A stretch of 64,000 nt of DNA from Salvia splendens (GCF_004379255.2 NC_056047.1:24628293-24692292), one strand, 5' to 3'; positions 22,581 to 35,853 are shown, numbered from the stretch's first letter. Notes: generated by a model not told the origin, from the sequence alone. Numbers and translations are program-made.

Positions 22581-24204
22581 ATCGCCAGTGTGTTTGCTTG
22601 TCCGAGGAGATTGGAGGCCAGGTACACCTGGGCTAGGCGGAGGGCAGGATCAGCAATAAGATGTCCTCTGGATTCAGAAGTTTTGAAAGTAGGGGGGCGT
22701 CCTCCGCATATTGCCTTCCATACGCCTTGCTGATTGAATTCTGGTTTCCTCTGAGGGAGACCGATATCACGCCCAACCCAGACCCCGTCAGCCACCTGTT
22801 GTTCCGTGTAGAGGCCTATCCAGATGGAAAAGTCATTTAAGCTCGTTAGTTATTCCTGGCCAAAGACCCTGAAGGAAACACTTTCTTCGTTCAGTTCTGA
22901 ACTTCTGGTAAAGCGGAAGGATGCGAAAAACTCCTTGGCTAGGTCCTCAGGCACAGGGGCCTCATCGACTTCCAACAACCATTCAAAACCGATATTGGCA
23001 ATGTAGGCTAAAAACCTCTCCTTCACTTCAATCTCCTCCAGGGATGGCTGGTACAGCTTCTTTCCCGCCTTTAACTTTTTCTGGGAGGTCACCCTTTGGT
23101 GCACCTCCTTCTGCATCTTAGGATCATCGAATTCTAACATCTGTTGGCAAAGGGTTGCGGTCAACACCACATGCTGAGGAGAGTAGGCGATGGACGTAGA
23201 GATTGCAGGCTTCCCTTGTTGTTTCCTGGTCGTTCTGGTCCAACGCAATTCCTCTCTAGTCGAATCACTGCCCTCATCTCCTGGTTGTGGAGAAGCGGGC
23301 GCGGAAGCATCTGCAATGGTGACCTCTGTGTCAACGAGGCGGCTTCTCTTGGGAGTTGGGAGAATACTCTTCTTCCCCTTCCTCTTTCTTTCTCTCTTTT
23401 CCCTCGCCAGGCTGCCCTCGGTAGCTTTTCCTCCTCTCCAGCCTCCTGAATCTGAGGCTCTTCTGGTTCCTCTTCATCCACCAGCCTCCGCACTGTGCAT
23501 GGCCTCTGCACCACCGTTCCCCCCTCACCTCGTGTTTTCAAGTTTTCAGCTACCTCCAGGAGCCGATTCGTTGTCATACGCCGCGTCTGACTATGTAGCG
23601 GTTCCTCTTCCTCCGTCTCCCCATAGTCGAACAATGGCTAGAATTGCTCTTTCTCTTCATTGTTGATGTTGTCGCTCTCAGTCGAATGCAGCGTATGGAG
23701 TGAAATGGAGCCGCCACCGGCTACTGGCGACGGAATAGCGAGCGACTGCCCTTAATCCTCCCCCAACCCTTCTTCATCGGCGGTGTCTGCGCTACATTCC
23801 ATTGGTTGGGTTGGGGACGAAGGTTTGGGTGATGTAGGAGAGCTAGGTGGGATCTTTGGTTTAGGGGACAAAGCAGGATTTTTAGACCGGGAAATCCCAA
23901 GTCTAACTTTGAGTTCGGCGTATGTTGCTGCATCGTCCAACTCGCGAGGTATACTCAGGAGGACTTTATTGAGGTGCTGGAGGGTCTCTTCATCTATTTT
24001 GGGACTTGGAGTAGCGGTGCTGGTTTGTGGTGGTGTGGTGTTTGACGTACACAATTTAGGATTTTCTTGACGAACTTGGGATGAAGTTTCCTGGTCGCCA
24101 CCGTCAGCTCCGGCGTTGGGGGATGATGAAGGAGTGGAAATTTGCTTGATTAACATCTTTGTTGGTAATAGTGACGAGTGCTGGTAGAGAAAGCAAAGTT
24201 TCAA
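22581..24204 (-). pseudogene. Transposase_32-like ORF of Athila element A, broken
   Basis: Minus-strand ORF in the usual place between pol and 3' LTR of Athila-type elements. The first frame (24204 down to about 23200) is low-complexity and rich in Ser, Pro and Glu, with a stop near 23752. A frameshift near 23200 leads to a frame with the recognisable part (KERFLAYIANIGFEWLLEVD, VPEDLAKEFFASFRF; then LIADPALRLAQVYLASNLLG), which I match to the plant transposon family PF20167 from memory. Another stop lies at 22850. The C-terminus is lost because the LTR of element B starts at 22580. Function of this protein family is unknown. A host gene is unlikely given the context. Confidence 0.68.
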
Positions 24205-24711
24205 AACTTGAAGTGGTATGGGAAGAGTAAAAGGAATGCACTGTAGTCGCTTTTGGTTAAACGTGAAATTAGGCTCTGGGATCTGCCTACTGTACAGATG
24301 CTACGACTGTTGGGATCTCTGACTGTCGAGATCCATGCGACTGTTCACGTACGAGCGCGCCTTTTCAGAGTGCCAGCTGGTTTAGCTTCTCTGATACGTT
24401 TTCTCCTTTTCCCTAGGACGTCCTTTTATTGAGACAATTGGCGCAGACTTATACCTCTCCAATGACTGCATATGTTCTATCACCACCTGTCCCTGATTAA
24501 TTGAATCACTGTGGCCATTGGTTAGCCCTCGTTGCACTGATCAAGTGGTCAATTATATCCAGATGAAAACTCAATAATTCCATTTGATCAGTTTCCGGCC
24601 TCTATTTCCGTAGGTTCCCCTAGGTTGTCACTTGACTAATTTAATGGATTTAAAATTTGTTGTTTGATCAAGCAGATTACCCAGGAGTACCCGATCACTC
24701 CTTCTACCTGG
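24205..24711 (-). other. Spacer between Athila pol remnant and 3' ORF
   Basis: About 0.5 kb with no open frame of note. Contains repeated tgatca-type words. Athila elements normally have a non-coding gap here. Confidence 0.45.
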
Positions 24712-25332
24712 TCACTGGTTGAGATTGGGAAAGGTTAGTGGAATTTCTTCCACCACTCCCGCTTTGGTCTTGTCCCTGTAGGGCTCAACCCGATGACCCT
24801 TCACATCGAAAAAGAACGAATTGGGGGTGTCTCCCTGGTGTGTGTTTGCCTTGAGGGTTTCAGGATCTGCCCATTTTGAATTCCGCTTTCTGGTCATCAG
24901 TTTGATTTGACGCTGGAATGACAGCTCTTTCTGTTCATCGATGGGTTCTTCCTTTCTCGAGGAGAAATTGGTCGCTCCGTTTTTTCCCGTGGCTGGGTGC
25001 ACGTACAGATTTGGATTCATTTCCATCAGGTCTGTTGTTTTCCACTTGACGCCTTCTTTACCCAGCCTCAGTTTTTTCCTTGATTGTCCTTCCTGTTCAT
25101 GCAGACTTGGTTCAACCAGTTTGTGATACGTCTGGTCGGGCAGGTCCTTGAGGGTACTTGGTGACTCAGGTAGTTGCCTTGTTGGCGTCGGATTTTCCTC
25201 CCACACTCCTCTCAGTGGGGCAGCTTGGTCAGGTGGTTTTTCATTCCGATCCGGTTGAGTGATCTCTATTGACTTGGCTGGTTGTGATGGCTGGCAGAAT
25301 TCCATAATAGTTTTTTTCAGTGGCTTCATCAT
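24712..25332 (-). pseudogene. Athila pol remnant: linker plus integrase C-terminal-like end
   Basis: Minus-strand frame of 206 codons that continues the protease region after a frameshift (the frames share 25241-25332). It has charged linker sequence (LKDLPDQTYHK, KKLRLGKEGVKW) and ends with FFFDVKGHRVEPYRD and EEIPLTFPNL, which resembles the C-terminal tail after integrase in Athila pol. No reverse transcriptase, RNase H or integrase core lies between protease and this tail. The copy is therefore either an internal-deletion derivative or a naturally non-autonomous form. The assignment of the tail is tentative. Confidence 0.5.
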
Positions 25333-26047
25333 CCATTTCCCCAGTCATTGTTGCTTGGAACCAGTCAGCTGCTTCCCTCTTAAGCTTCTCAACATTAGTG
25401 GGATCAGAGGGTGGTTTAATGAAGAGTTCCTTTTCCGGATACTTTTGCTCCAGAGGTCTGACATCATCTACCGATTGAATGTTTTCGCTGTCCTGTGGCT
25501 TCCTTGCAGCTTCATTAATGTCGACTGTAAATCGCTCTCCATTAAACTCCAGATTTATTGTCCCATGGCGGACATCAATGACTGTGCTGGCGGTGGATAG
25601 GAAAGGTCTTCCCAAGAGGATTCCAATGGATTCCTCCGCTTCTGGCTCCGTCATCTTTATAACAAAGAAGTCGGCGAGGTACATAAATTTGTTCACCTTG
25701 ACGATTTTATTCTCCATAATTCCCTCGGGGTAAATAGAAGTCCCATTTGCCAGCTGTATCACCATGTCGGTTTCGACTAGCTCTGCTTCCCCCAACTTTT
25801 TATACATAGAATATGGCATAATCTCGTACGGTCCTACAAAACGCGGTTTCAGCTTGCCTTTCACTCCAAACCTCACAACTCCTCTCGTCGGGGATACTTT
25901 CAAGAACACTTTGTCACCAACGTCGAATTTGATTTCCGTTCGACGCACGTCAACATACGACTTCTGCCTATCTTGAGCTTCCTTGATCCTTGCGCGGATT
26001 TGATGCACAATTTCGGTCATCTCCTTTATAGCGTCGGGTCCTAACAT
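25241..26047 (-). pseudogene. Chimeric ORF: Tekay integrase C-terminus joined to Athila protease
   Basis: A single open frame of 268 codons. Residues 1 to about 79 are the chromoviral integrase C-terminal segment (AQDRQKSYVDVRR, GDKVFLKVSPTRGVVRFG, KLKPRFVGPYEI). From about residue 80 the sequence is the retropepsin-like region of Athila (MPYSMYKKLGEAELVET, VIQLANGTSIYPEGI, ILLGRPFLSTASTVIDV). The junction is near 25811. The catalytic Asp of the protease would lie upstream of MPYSMYKKLG and is missing, and the Tekay chromodomain is missing too. The fusion is thus a scar of deletion or recombination between nested elements. Translation is unproven. Confidence 0.78.
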
Positions 26048-28610
26048 CTTCTCTCGCCAACTTCATCTCAATAGAGTGGGGATTGACACTTCCTGCCATA
26101 CAAGGCTTCATACGGAGCCATATCGATCGTCGCTTGGTAGCTATTGTTGTAGGCGAATTCAACCAACGGTAGAACAGTTTCATAACTTTCCCCTCGATCT
26201 AAGACAACAGCTCGCAGCATATCCTCAAGCGTTTTTATCATCCTCTCTGACTGTTCGTCCGGTTGCGGGTGATAAGCAGTGCTGAAGTTCAGTTGTGTGT
26301 CCAATTCACGTTGCAAACTCATCCAAAACTTTGATGTGAACTTCGTATCGCGGTCGGACACAATGGTCTTTGGCACTCCATGCAAACGCATAATCTCATT
26401 CACGTAGAGTTTTGCTAATTTTTCCGAGCCATAAGTAATTCGAATTGGTAAAAAGTGCGCGCTTTTTGTTAGTCGATCGATGATCACCCAAATCGCAGTG
26501 TTGCCCTTCTGTGACTTTGGAAAACCCATCACGAAATCCATAGCTAGATGCTCCCACTTCCATTCGGGGATTTCGAGTGGTTGCAACTTCCCATATGGCC
26601 GTTGGTGTAAGGCCTTCACTTGTTGTCATTATAGACATCGTTCCACATATGACGCTACGTCTCCTTTCATTCCATTACAACAAAAACGTTGCTTCAAATC
26701 TCGATACATCTTCGTGCTTCCGGGGTGTGCAGTGTAAGGCGTGTCGTGCGCTTCACTCAAAATCTCATCTTTTAGCGTCTTATCGCTCGGCACACACAAT
26801 CGCCCATCGTACGTCAAAGCATTATCTGCCTCCTCACGGTAATGATCAAGCTTCTCGGCTCTCACCTTCACACGTAATTCTTCCAACTTCTCATCACGTC
26901 GTTGGGCTTCTATGAGCTTGGTTCTCAAATCTGGCTCAATCACTAGCGTCGTTATTCGTCCTTCTACTTGCTCGGGCACTTTTACTATTTCCAATCTCAT
27001 TATGTCGAATTCGCGAATCAACACTTCCTCTTGCGTTAGGAAATAAGCCAATTGAGGTTGGTTCTTCCTACTCAAAGCATCGGCTACTACGTTTGCCTTG
27101 CCCGGATGATAGTGAATACCACAATCATAATCTTTCACGATCTCCAACCAACGTCGCTATTGCATGTTCAGCTCCTTCTGCTCGAAGAAGTACTTGAGAC
27201 TCTTGTGATCCGTATAGATCTCGCATCTCACTCCATAGAGATGGTGTCTCCAAATTTTCAGTGCATACACCACTGCTGCTAACTCCAAATCATGAGTCGA
27301 AAAAATTCAATTCATTCGGTCTCAACTGTCGGGAAGCGTATGCTATCACTTTTTCATCTTGCATTAACATGCATCCTAGTCCTACTTTTGACGCATCTGT
27401 ATAGATGTTGAAGTCCTTGTCGGCTTCGGGTACCGCTAGGACTGGTGTTGTAGTCAATTTCTCTTTCAACAGTTGGAAACTCACCTCGCACTCCGGCGTC
27501 CAAACCACTTTGATTCCTTTCTTCAACAGTTGTGTCATGGGTCTTGCGATTTTAGAGAATCCTTCAATGAAACGTCGATAGTATCCCGCCAATCCCAAGA
27601 AACTGCGGATTTCACTCGGCATTTTCGGCGATTTCCAATTCTGCACGGCCTCGACCTTTGCTGGGTCTACTTGTTTTCCATTTGCCGTCACAATATGACC
27701 AAGAAAGTTCACTCGAGTCAACCAAAACTCGTAATTACTAAACTTGGCATAAAACTTCTCCTTTCACAACGTTTCTAACACTGTTTGTAGATGCCATCCA
27801 TGTTCCTCCTCGTTCTTCGAGTACACTAAAACATCGTCGATGAAGACTAACATGAACTTGTCGAGATACTCATGAAAAATTCGGTTCATCAAGTCCATGA
27901 AGACAGCCGGGCGTTGGTCAGCCCAAATGGCATCACGACGAATTCATAATGGCCATAACGAGTGCGAAAAGCAGTCTTAGGCACATCCTCTCATCGGACC
28001 TTTAGTTTATGATATCCCGACCTCAAGTCCATTTTTGAAAATACGCCCGCTCCTCGAAGTTGGTCAAACAAATCATCAATCCTCGGCAGCGGGTACTTGT
28101 TCTTCAAGGCCATCTTGTTGAGCTCACGATAGTCGATGCACATCCTCATCGTTCCATCCTTCTTCTTAACGAACAACACTGGCGCTCCCCACGGTGACAC
28201 ACTGGGTCGAATAAAACCCAAGTCTAACAGTTCTTGCAACTGTATCTTCAACTCGACCAATTCCTTAGGGGCCATTCGGTATGGCGCCTTCGATACTGGC
28301 GCAGACCCTGGTTCCAAAACAATAGTGAACTCTAATTGTCTGTCGGGTGGCGGTCTAGATAAAGCTTCGGGAAACACATCGGGAAAATGTCGTACTACTG
28401 CCACGTCTTCCACTCTCAAATCCTTCTTTTCTTCTCCGTTCAAGTACACAAGATACGTCGGACGCCCTTTTCTTATCATCGTGGTTGCTTGTAAAGCAGA
28501 GATTATGGGGGGTTTCGTCGGTTCATGGAAATTCCATACAAGATAGTTGGCTCTTTGCTAGAGGCTCGAAAAGAAATTTGCCTCTTCTTGCAATGTTGCA
28601 TCAAAAACTC
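25811..28610 (-). pseudogene. Tekay/Del chromovirus pol: RT, RNase H, integrase, with frameshifts
   Basis: Minus-strand pol in at least four frames. 28610-28480: end of the protease-RT linker ([18 protein letters not shown]). 28479-27991: RT N-terminal half ([33 protein letters not shown]). 27990-27722: catalytic FIDDVLVYS near 27832-27858. 27721-27290: RT thumb and RNase H start (NFLGHIV, YTDASKVGLG). 27147-26629: RNase H end (VVADALSRK) and the HHCC zinc region. 26619-26068: integrase core with D in MDFVMGFP, D in VSDRDTKF and E in EQSERMIKTLEDML. The C-terminal domain continues into the chimeric frame. Gag and the protease catalytic part are absent upstream; chromodomain and 3' LTR are absent downstream. 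Confidence 0.88.
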
Positions 28611-31329
28611 AGAATATGTATCAAGAACGCGAACTTTAATCAAACGGTCTTAACTTGGATATGAACCAATTTTGAAATATAACAATTGGTTATGATCATC
28701 CCCACGGAGCATGAAAGAACATAAGATAGGTCATGAATATGGGATGAAATCAAATAAATGTCAATTCTCACAGTTGGCTACCAAAACGATAATTCAGTTA
28801 TCCGACCAAATTTGAAAAGTCCACACATCAATGGATAATGACTTAAAGGGTTGAGGGAAAAAGAAATGATCAGTTGCATGAGGATTGAGAAATGTAGGCA
28901 TTTGTCACAAGGCGGTACTGATCATGGTACAACGAAAATCATAATATGGATTGATAGAATAACATCAATGGGTTCATAAGTTTGTGAAGGCAACCAAAGT
29001 CAAGGGGGCTTTTTGAAAAAAAATCAAGTGGATTAAGTTTGTTAAGGCAAGGTATAAAATGTAGGCCTTAACTTCGTTTTGTAGAAAGGAAGGTTCTATT
29101 ATGAAAAGGATACATATAGTGGAACTGAACCAAAAAGAATTTCACTCTGTAAGAAAGAACTTGACACAGACATGGTTACAAAATGAAAAGCTGAACAAAA
29201 GTTCAAGGAAGAATATCCCATAGAAAAAAAAATGTTTGCGAAACGTAATTATATTGAAGGACATACCTGCAAGCAGCTTTAGGAATGAAGTTCAATAGCA
29301 AAGGCTCACAAAGTCAAAATATTGTGCGTATAAATAATAAGTCATAGAAGACTACAATCAATCCAAGTGTCCAAAGATATGAAGGCAACACCACTTTTCA
29401 AGAACTGAAAGTGAGTTAAGACTCAATGGAGGAAAAGAAATAATATGCATCACTTGCAAGGGGTGAACGAAACAAGCTGTCAAGTAGACTAGGGTCCACG
29501 GTTATTTGAAAGGTCCTGAAAAATAACTTCTTAGAATCCAAGTAAGAGCTGTTGATTAAAATAGTTTGTTCTAGCTATTAAAGTCGCACTCCCTTGTTCA
29601 TCTTTCGCAAGCCAAGACTGGTAAGATCGCTCTAAGAACCGTGGATTCCACGCTGGGATTCTTCGTGTCATCGCCACTAATAATGATAGTCGGAATCCAC
29701 ATCTTCATAAAATTCTTTGCATTTCATAATGACTATCCTCGTAGGACATAGTTATCATCCTCGTGCTCCTTAGCAGGGTATGAAGATCATCTCCATCATG
29801 TTGTCACTTACGCAAGATTAAACTATACTAATTTAATCGCGAGTATGATCGTTCGCCGTTGCATGAAAATATCACTTAGCTTCAGCTCTTCTTGTCTCGC
29901 ACCTTGACTTAAGGGTTTGCCTCAACTATCATATTCTCGTACGTTTCATTGCTCAGAGAAGCAATAGTTAAGTTTTCAACTTAGAACTACGATTCACGCG
30001 GTCAACTAGGCTTATATTTTAGGTACTCTAAGTTCACAACACAATTCATCATCTCATAGATCATCATCTACCACAATTTACGTAATTCATACCTCAAGAT
30101 AAACACACCACATTTTCACATCTCATAGCAAAACACTTTCGAACTTTACAACTATATTCAAAACTTTTGAAAGAAAATTTCTTTACACTTTCACACTTTC
30201 CAAAAAAAAATTCCACATCTCACTTTTAAACTAAAAGTTTTGACTCAACTAAAACGTACTTTCGCATCAACTTTCATCATTCGTATAAAACACTCCAAAG
30301 AATAACGTATCATACTTCGCACCTCATAACATACATAACATCACACTTCCATAGCTCAATTTTCCAAACGAAAAAGTCATTTCTCTTTTTTTTTTAATTT
30401 TTTTTTGTCGAAACTCAAAATTTTTTTTCTTTTGGACAATTCATACTCACAACATTTTCCATTGATCAATTAATTTTCCTAAAAAAAAGAACTAACATGT
30501 TTTCATTTAAAGTTCAAATATATTTTTTTTTTCAAAAATTCCAACAACTTTCCACAACATAAATATTTTTCCTCAATCATACTCCACTAGAACAACTAGT
30601 CATTAATATTGCAAAACAATCAACCTCAAAATCATTTTCCCATTTTTTTCTACATGTCAAACACCATGCAAATCTTTCAAAACTCATAACGCATTTGTAT
30701 TCCGGACAAAACACTCATGCACTTCGCATATATGTTTGAAACAACATTTTTAGTTACTCATCTTTTCTCATAAATTTCAACATTCTCAAAACAACTCATC
30801 AATTTCCATTTTTGATGTAAAACACTCCATCTTCCTATGTTCGCATGCTTACATCATAGAACTTTCACACATAACACATATTTACGACATTATGTCACTT
30901 ATGCTCATGTTTCACATTAGCATACCAGAACAATATCACATTCTTACATACAACACGTGTTTAGATCATCTTGACAATCATGCTCATACTCAACAAAATC
31001 ATACTATCACAACATCGTACTCATATATATATCACGCGCTTAGATTATCATGGCAATCATGCTCATATTCCACATAATCATGTCATTACGATTCATCTTC
31101 ATGCATAACGTTCATTCACATGCATACACTTGCCAAACACTCTCATCATATCATCATCAATTACATGCATCGATCTCACATGCTTTCAACAACTTAAAAC
31201 ATACATCACTTTCTTTGGTTGAGCGCGATGCTTTGGATGTTGAGCCTTCGTTACACTTATAGTCAATAAGGATTCACTAATCTAGACTTAAGACAAAAGA
31301 AGACTCTCTGACCAGAGCGAAACACTAAG
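28611..31329 (-). other. Tekay element leader without gag
   Basis: About 2.7 kb between PBS and pol with no sizeable open frame. The part 31329 down to about 29800 is homologous to the leader at 52019-53545 in inverted orientation. 29800-28611 has no recognised similarity inside this window. No zinc knuckle or Retrotrans_gag motif is visible, so gag and most of protease have been deleted, or this subfamily lacks them. Confidence 0.7.
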
Positions 31330-31341
31330 CTCTGATACCAC
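31330..31341 (-). other. Primer-binding site of the minus-strand Tekay element
   Basis: Reads tggtatcagagc on the minus strand, two bases from the LTR end at 31344. Confidence 0.9.
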
Positions 31342-31343
31342 TT

Positions 31344-34300
31344 TGTCACGACTGCCCATACTAGGGGTACTACAAACGCGGCGATCGTGATACAACATGC
31401 ATGGATAGCCTTTTATGAAAACTTAATTAACCTAAAGGATGAAAAACTTTTTTTTATTTTAAAGAAGCTTAAAGTTATAATTTTACTATTAAATAAAAAT
31501 GAATTATGATAAACACTTTTAAAAGAAGCAGCGGAGAAACAATAAATATTAAAACTCAATCAACTCCTACGAAAACATTTAGTTTAAAGAGCGGGAGACA
31601 TCATTTTCAAGTAACATTGTAAATTCTCATTTCAAGCCTGACACAACCAAAACATACTCAAACATAGTACGGAAAAGATTAAAGTAGTGAAACATAGTTC
31701 AAAAAAAAAACATAGCAGCGGAAATAAGGTTTAAAGAGAGTCAAGGATAACGCCTATGTATGAAGACACAACGCATCCTAAGGTCAACTCAACATCCTCC
31801 GCAACATCCCTGCACATAAGAAAAATAATATGCAGGGCTGAGTACTTGTTGTACTCAATGGGCTCATGCCGAAAACATTTTATATTAGTTAATCATCCAT
31901 ACCAGTGATCTTGAGTTTTATATGTAGTAAGAAATATCACGAGAATACAAAAACATTTCAAGTCTGACCATACAATTTATCTCCCCACTTTTCACATCAT
32001 TCCATCAATCACAATCATCATATCACAGTGCGACGAAAGTGTGGCCACACTATTCGCCCACGAGACCGGCCGACTAGCAAGGACGGCTCACGATCCCACT
32101 AGTGTACACAGCCTGATAGGGTTTGCGGCCCTACTCAGACCCGAATTCATTTAACAACACAACCCTATAGCCTAACGGAGCAAGCTCAGACGAACTAGAC
32201 ATCAGGCAACAATCTCACAAACAAAAACATGGCATGACAAACAGTTAAACCACTCTTATAACACCACGTAATATTTTCGGAAAATAAAGAGGTTTGAAAA
32301 GAAAGCCCACCTCGATTGCTTAACAACACAATTCCAACTTATGCAACTCTCGTTCCTCAAGCTCACGTATACTCAATCACCCTTGCCAACGACAACACAA
32401 TCAGCTTTCCATAAACTTATGTTATCATGCATGTCCTATTGTTCCTTTTTATCGTTTCCCTTAAATTACCCATCCCATCATTCATCGACATAAGGAAAAA
32501 CATGGCATAATATTTCTCAACGTGTCACACATAATCACGTCATAGGATACTTTCCCAAATCATACATGCATCATATAGTTCATCAAACTTAGCAACAAGT
32601 GATATTTTCACATAACAACAAAACTAGCAGAACTGAGCGGTTGGTTTGTAAAAATCACCAAAATTTCCTCCGACCTCATACGAAGCTAAAATTTGGTCAC
32701 AACACAGTAGACACATTTAAGTTCATTCAGTTAATGTTTTACACTCAAATCATGGCATTTGGTCAGTCAAAACATTTATACAACTCTCTGGTCGGAACAT
32801 AAAAGTTCTGGCAGCATTGCGCAGTTCATTTGAAAAATTCACCATAAATTCATCCGATGTCCAATGAGGCTGAAATTTTTACACGACTCAGAAGACACTT
32901 TAAATGTTCATTTAGTTCAATAATCACATCAAACGGAGGTCATTTAATCGGTCAAACAGAATACGAAACTTTCTAGGTGAGAACACAAGTTTCTGGTAGA
33001 ATTGCGCAGTCAACTTCAAACATTTATTAAAAATCCATTTTTTAACATAAAGGGCTGAAATTCACATGAGATACAGAAAACACCTTGAAATTTACTCAGT
33101 AAAATTTTCACATCAAAATTCGATCGTTTGATAGGTCAATTACACATCAGAAACTGCTATTCGAACGTCACAAATTTCAGGCTCACAAATTCGAAATTAT
33201 GGTTTCTTCCTCAATCATCCAAATACAATTTTTCATGCTTATAACACAAAATCATGCTCAAAAAGGTTCTCATAATCATGTTTGCACATAAACTCACATC
33301 ATTCACCGATGATTCAAATCAAACTTCACATAAACTCAATCAAAATCGCATAATTATCAAAGTTCTCATGCAAACACACTTTCCCACCGATTAATTTTGC
33401 GATCTATCATTCCTACACTCACTATATGCATGTAGGGTTCAAGAACAAGGATTATATGAAAAGATTGAGGGAAAGTGAATCAATTATACCTTTCTTGATG
33501 AAAACGAATCGGTAGAAACAAGAATTGATGCGATTCGTCGGAGACTCTTGAAAATTAACTTCAACGGATGCAAGAACAAGACTTGAATGGATGATTTTTG
33601 GAGAGAATATGTGTGGGAGAGGAGAGGCGTGTGAGAGAGAGAGGGAGAGAGGAGAGTGGCGAAAATTTTGAGGGAATGGTGGCTAGGGTTTAGTTTAGGT
33701 GATTATATTGTCCTAGGTTTAATCCCCCAAAATTAATTAATTGTGAAGGAATAAAATAGAGGCCAATAATTAAAATCCCACAATTAAAAAGAAGGCATAA
33801 CTTTCAAAATTTATGGCTAGGAATTAACAAGGAATTATTTGGTATTTACTTGGAGAGAAATAGATCCACAATTTAGGAAATAAAACAATGAATATTCCAT
33901 AAACAAGGGAACAAAATAAATTAAATCTCCAAGTAGGAAAAATAATGAGGGGGTGAAAATTCAAGGAGTGTGCACAAGAAAATTATTTAAATCCTCAATT
34001 AAATAGAATATGATTTAAATTTGGTAGTTTCTTTATAGGAAAAGACTCCCATAAATTAGGTAACAATTATAATCTCCTCTACAAAATAGAGGGGGGGGGG
34101 GGCAAAAATTGGCTTAATTAGCCACAAGGAATAATTCAACTCTTAATTTAATTTGGGTGAAGAAATAAAATGTGACATGATTTAATTGTATTTAATTAAA
34201 AAGTAGGGAATCAATAAGGCACCAATTAAATCAAGGAAAAATAATTCATCCTCCAATTAAATAGGGGATTTTTCGAAAACTCCAAAAGAATAGGTTAGAG

Positions 34301-34636
34301 TTCGGATTCCATGTTGTACAAATTAAGAATAATTTGGTTTGGATTTAATTTGGATAAATATCCCAAAACAATTAGTTAAATCCAAGAAATGTAATATTAT
34401 TTCCAAAAATTAGGAAGTGCCGAAAATTCCAATGAATTGGCTCGGAAAAATATATGCATGATCCTATTAAATTATTTCCCCATATTGGAAAATATAAAAA
34501 TATCAACCACTTCATTCCACATCACCCACGACAATTATTTCACATAATTCACTTAATCGCATAGAAACAAAAGTTTCATAATTGAAATTTCAAATCAACT
34601 TACTAAATAAACATCACAAATTTTTGGGATGTTACA
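31344..34636 (-). repeat. Tekay element 5' LTR (minus strand)
   Basis: On the minus strand it starts tgtaacatcccaaaaa (34636) and ends gggcagtcgtgaca (31344), about 3.29 kb. It shares the conserved GC-rich block (near 32035-32165) and the hairpin (31843-31859) with the gypsy A/B LTRs, and most of its length with 48818-52018. A run of twelve G lies at 34091-34102. It is inserted in Athila A gag; ccttt (34637-34641) is the outer flank and candidate target duplication, whose partner is lost with the 3' end. Confidence 0.88.
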
Positions 34637-35853
34637 CCTTTCCTGGATTCGAACAGGCCAGTTGGAACGCCCATCAGAGGTTTGTACCTGTTGTGTCGAG
34701 GGTGGTTGTGGTTGGCTTTGATTCTGATCTGTCCATCGAAAATTGGGGTGGTCCCTCCATGGAGCATCTCTCTGCTTCCCCTTGATCCAGTTGCCATTTG
34801 CGTTCCAGTGGCCAACAGCATTTATTTGGGCCTGCGGCTCTGCCTCTGGGGGGAACTCGCAGTAATAGTATGATGCTCTTCTGGTGGTGAAGCCTGCGGC
34901 ACATACTGTGGCTCTTTTGGTGTAGGCGGTCTGGCTTCCTCTACTGCCTCCAGCAGCTTCTTTTCCATTTGCTCAAATCGAGCCTCCAACTTTTCATCGT
35001 TCCGCGCCTCTGCCACGTGCACTGCTCCTCTCCTATATTGCCCTCGAGATGTCTCATAAGACCACTTGGCCTCAATTAGCCTCTCCAGAATATTTTTGGC
35101 TTGGCTAAATGGGGTTTTTGAGAAATCCCCTTGGGATGCGAGATTGAGGTCATTTTTGCTGTCTACTGTGAGTCCGCCTTAGAAGGTCGAGTAGATCTCC
35201 CACTCCCCCAGCTTGTGGTTGGGGCATGCTTGAAGCAACCCTTGGAATCTGTCCCAGTACTGGCCGAGGGGCTCATCATACTCCTGTCCGGCCTCTGTAA
35301 TCTGCCTTTTCAGGGCACTTGTCTTCGATGCTGGAAAGAAGCGATCGAGAAATATCATGCGGAACTCGGCCCATGTCCTGATGGAACCTTCTGGCAGCCT
35401 TGACAGCCAGACACCCGCATCGCCTTTCAAAACGAAGGGAATAACTTTGAGCCTATAATCTTCGGATGTGGATCCAGCCGGCACAAGCTGAATATCACAG
35501 TATCGGTAGAATTCCTCCAGAAAAGCGTACGGACACTCCTTCGAATGACCGTAGAAGTGGGACAAAAAGGCCAGTACTCCCGATTTGATCGCGATGGTCC
35601 GCATCCCAGGAGTAGCGGCAATGGCATATGTAGGCTCCCTGTCGTCACGAGCGTGTAAAGAACCGATTCTAGAGTCATTGTCGGTGAGGGCCATCTTTGC
35701 TTCTACTTGTTCAGGTGGTGGAGGTTGTGTATTTTGCTCGGCGGCTGCTGCTACTTCTAATGCGGCTGTAACGAGTGGTGACAACTCCGGCTTCCTGGAC
35801 TCTCCAATGAGCGTTAATCTCTCTGTATAGAAAGGGGTGATTCCAGTGTCCAC
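34637..35853 (-). pseudogene. Athila element A gag, 3' cut by the Tekay insertion
   Basis: Minus-strand frame starting at ATG 35853. Retrotrans_gag features: AFLEEFYRYCDIQLVPAG, SEDYRLKVIPFVLKGDAGVW, RTWAEFRMIFLDRFFPASK, YWDRFQGLLQACPNHKLGEW. An in-frame TAA replaces the expected Tyr after YSTF near 35179. The frame continues to about 34822 (RFEQMEKKLLEAVEEARPP), then shifts. Coding similarity ends at 34637 where the Tekay LTR begins. Protease sequence of the same element type resumes at about 25810. The PBS and LTR lie directly upstream. Confidence 0.83.

Noticed and set aside
23190..23666. Plus-strand frame of 158 codons opposite the Athila 3' ORF.
   Set aside because: Mirror of a low-complexity Ser/Pro/Glu-rich coding region on the minus strand; the minus strand carries the recognisable family similarity downstream.
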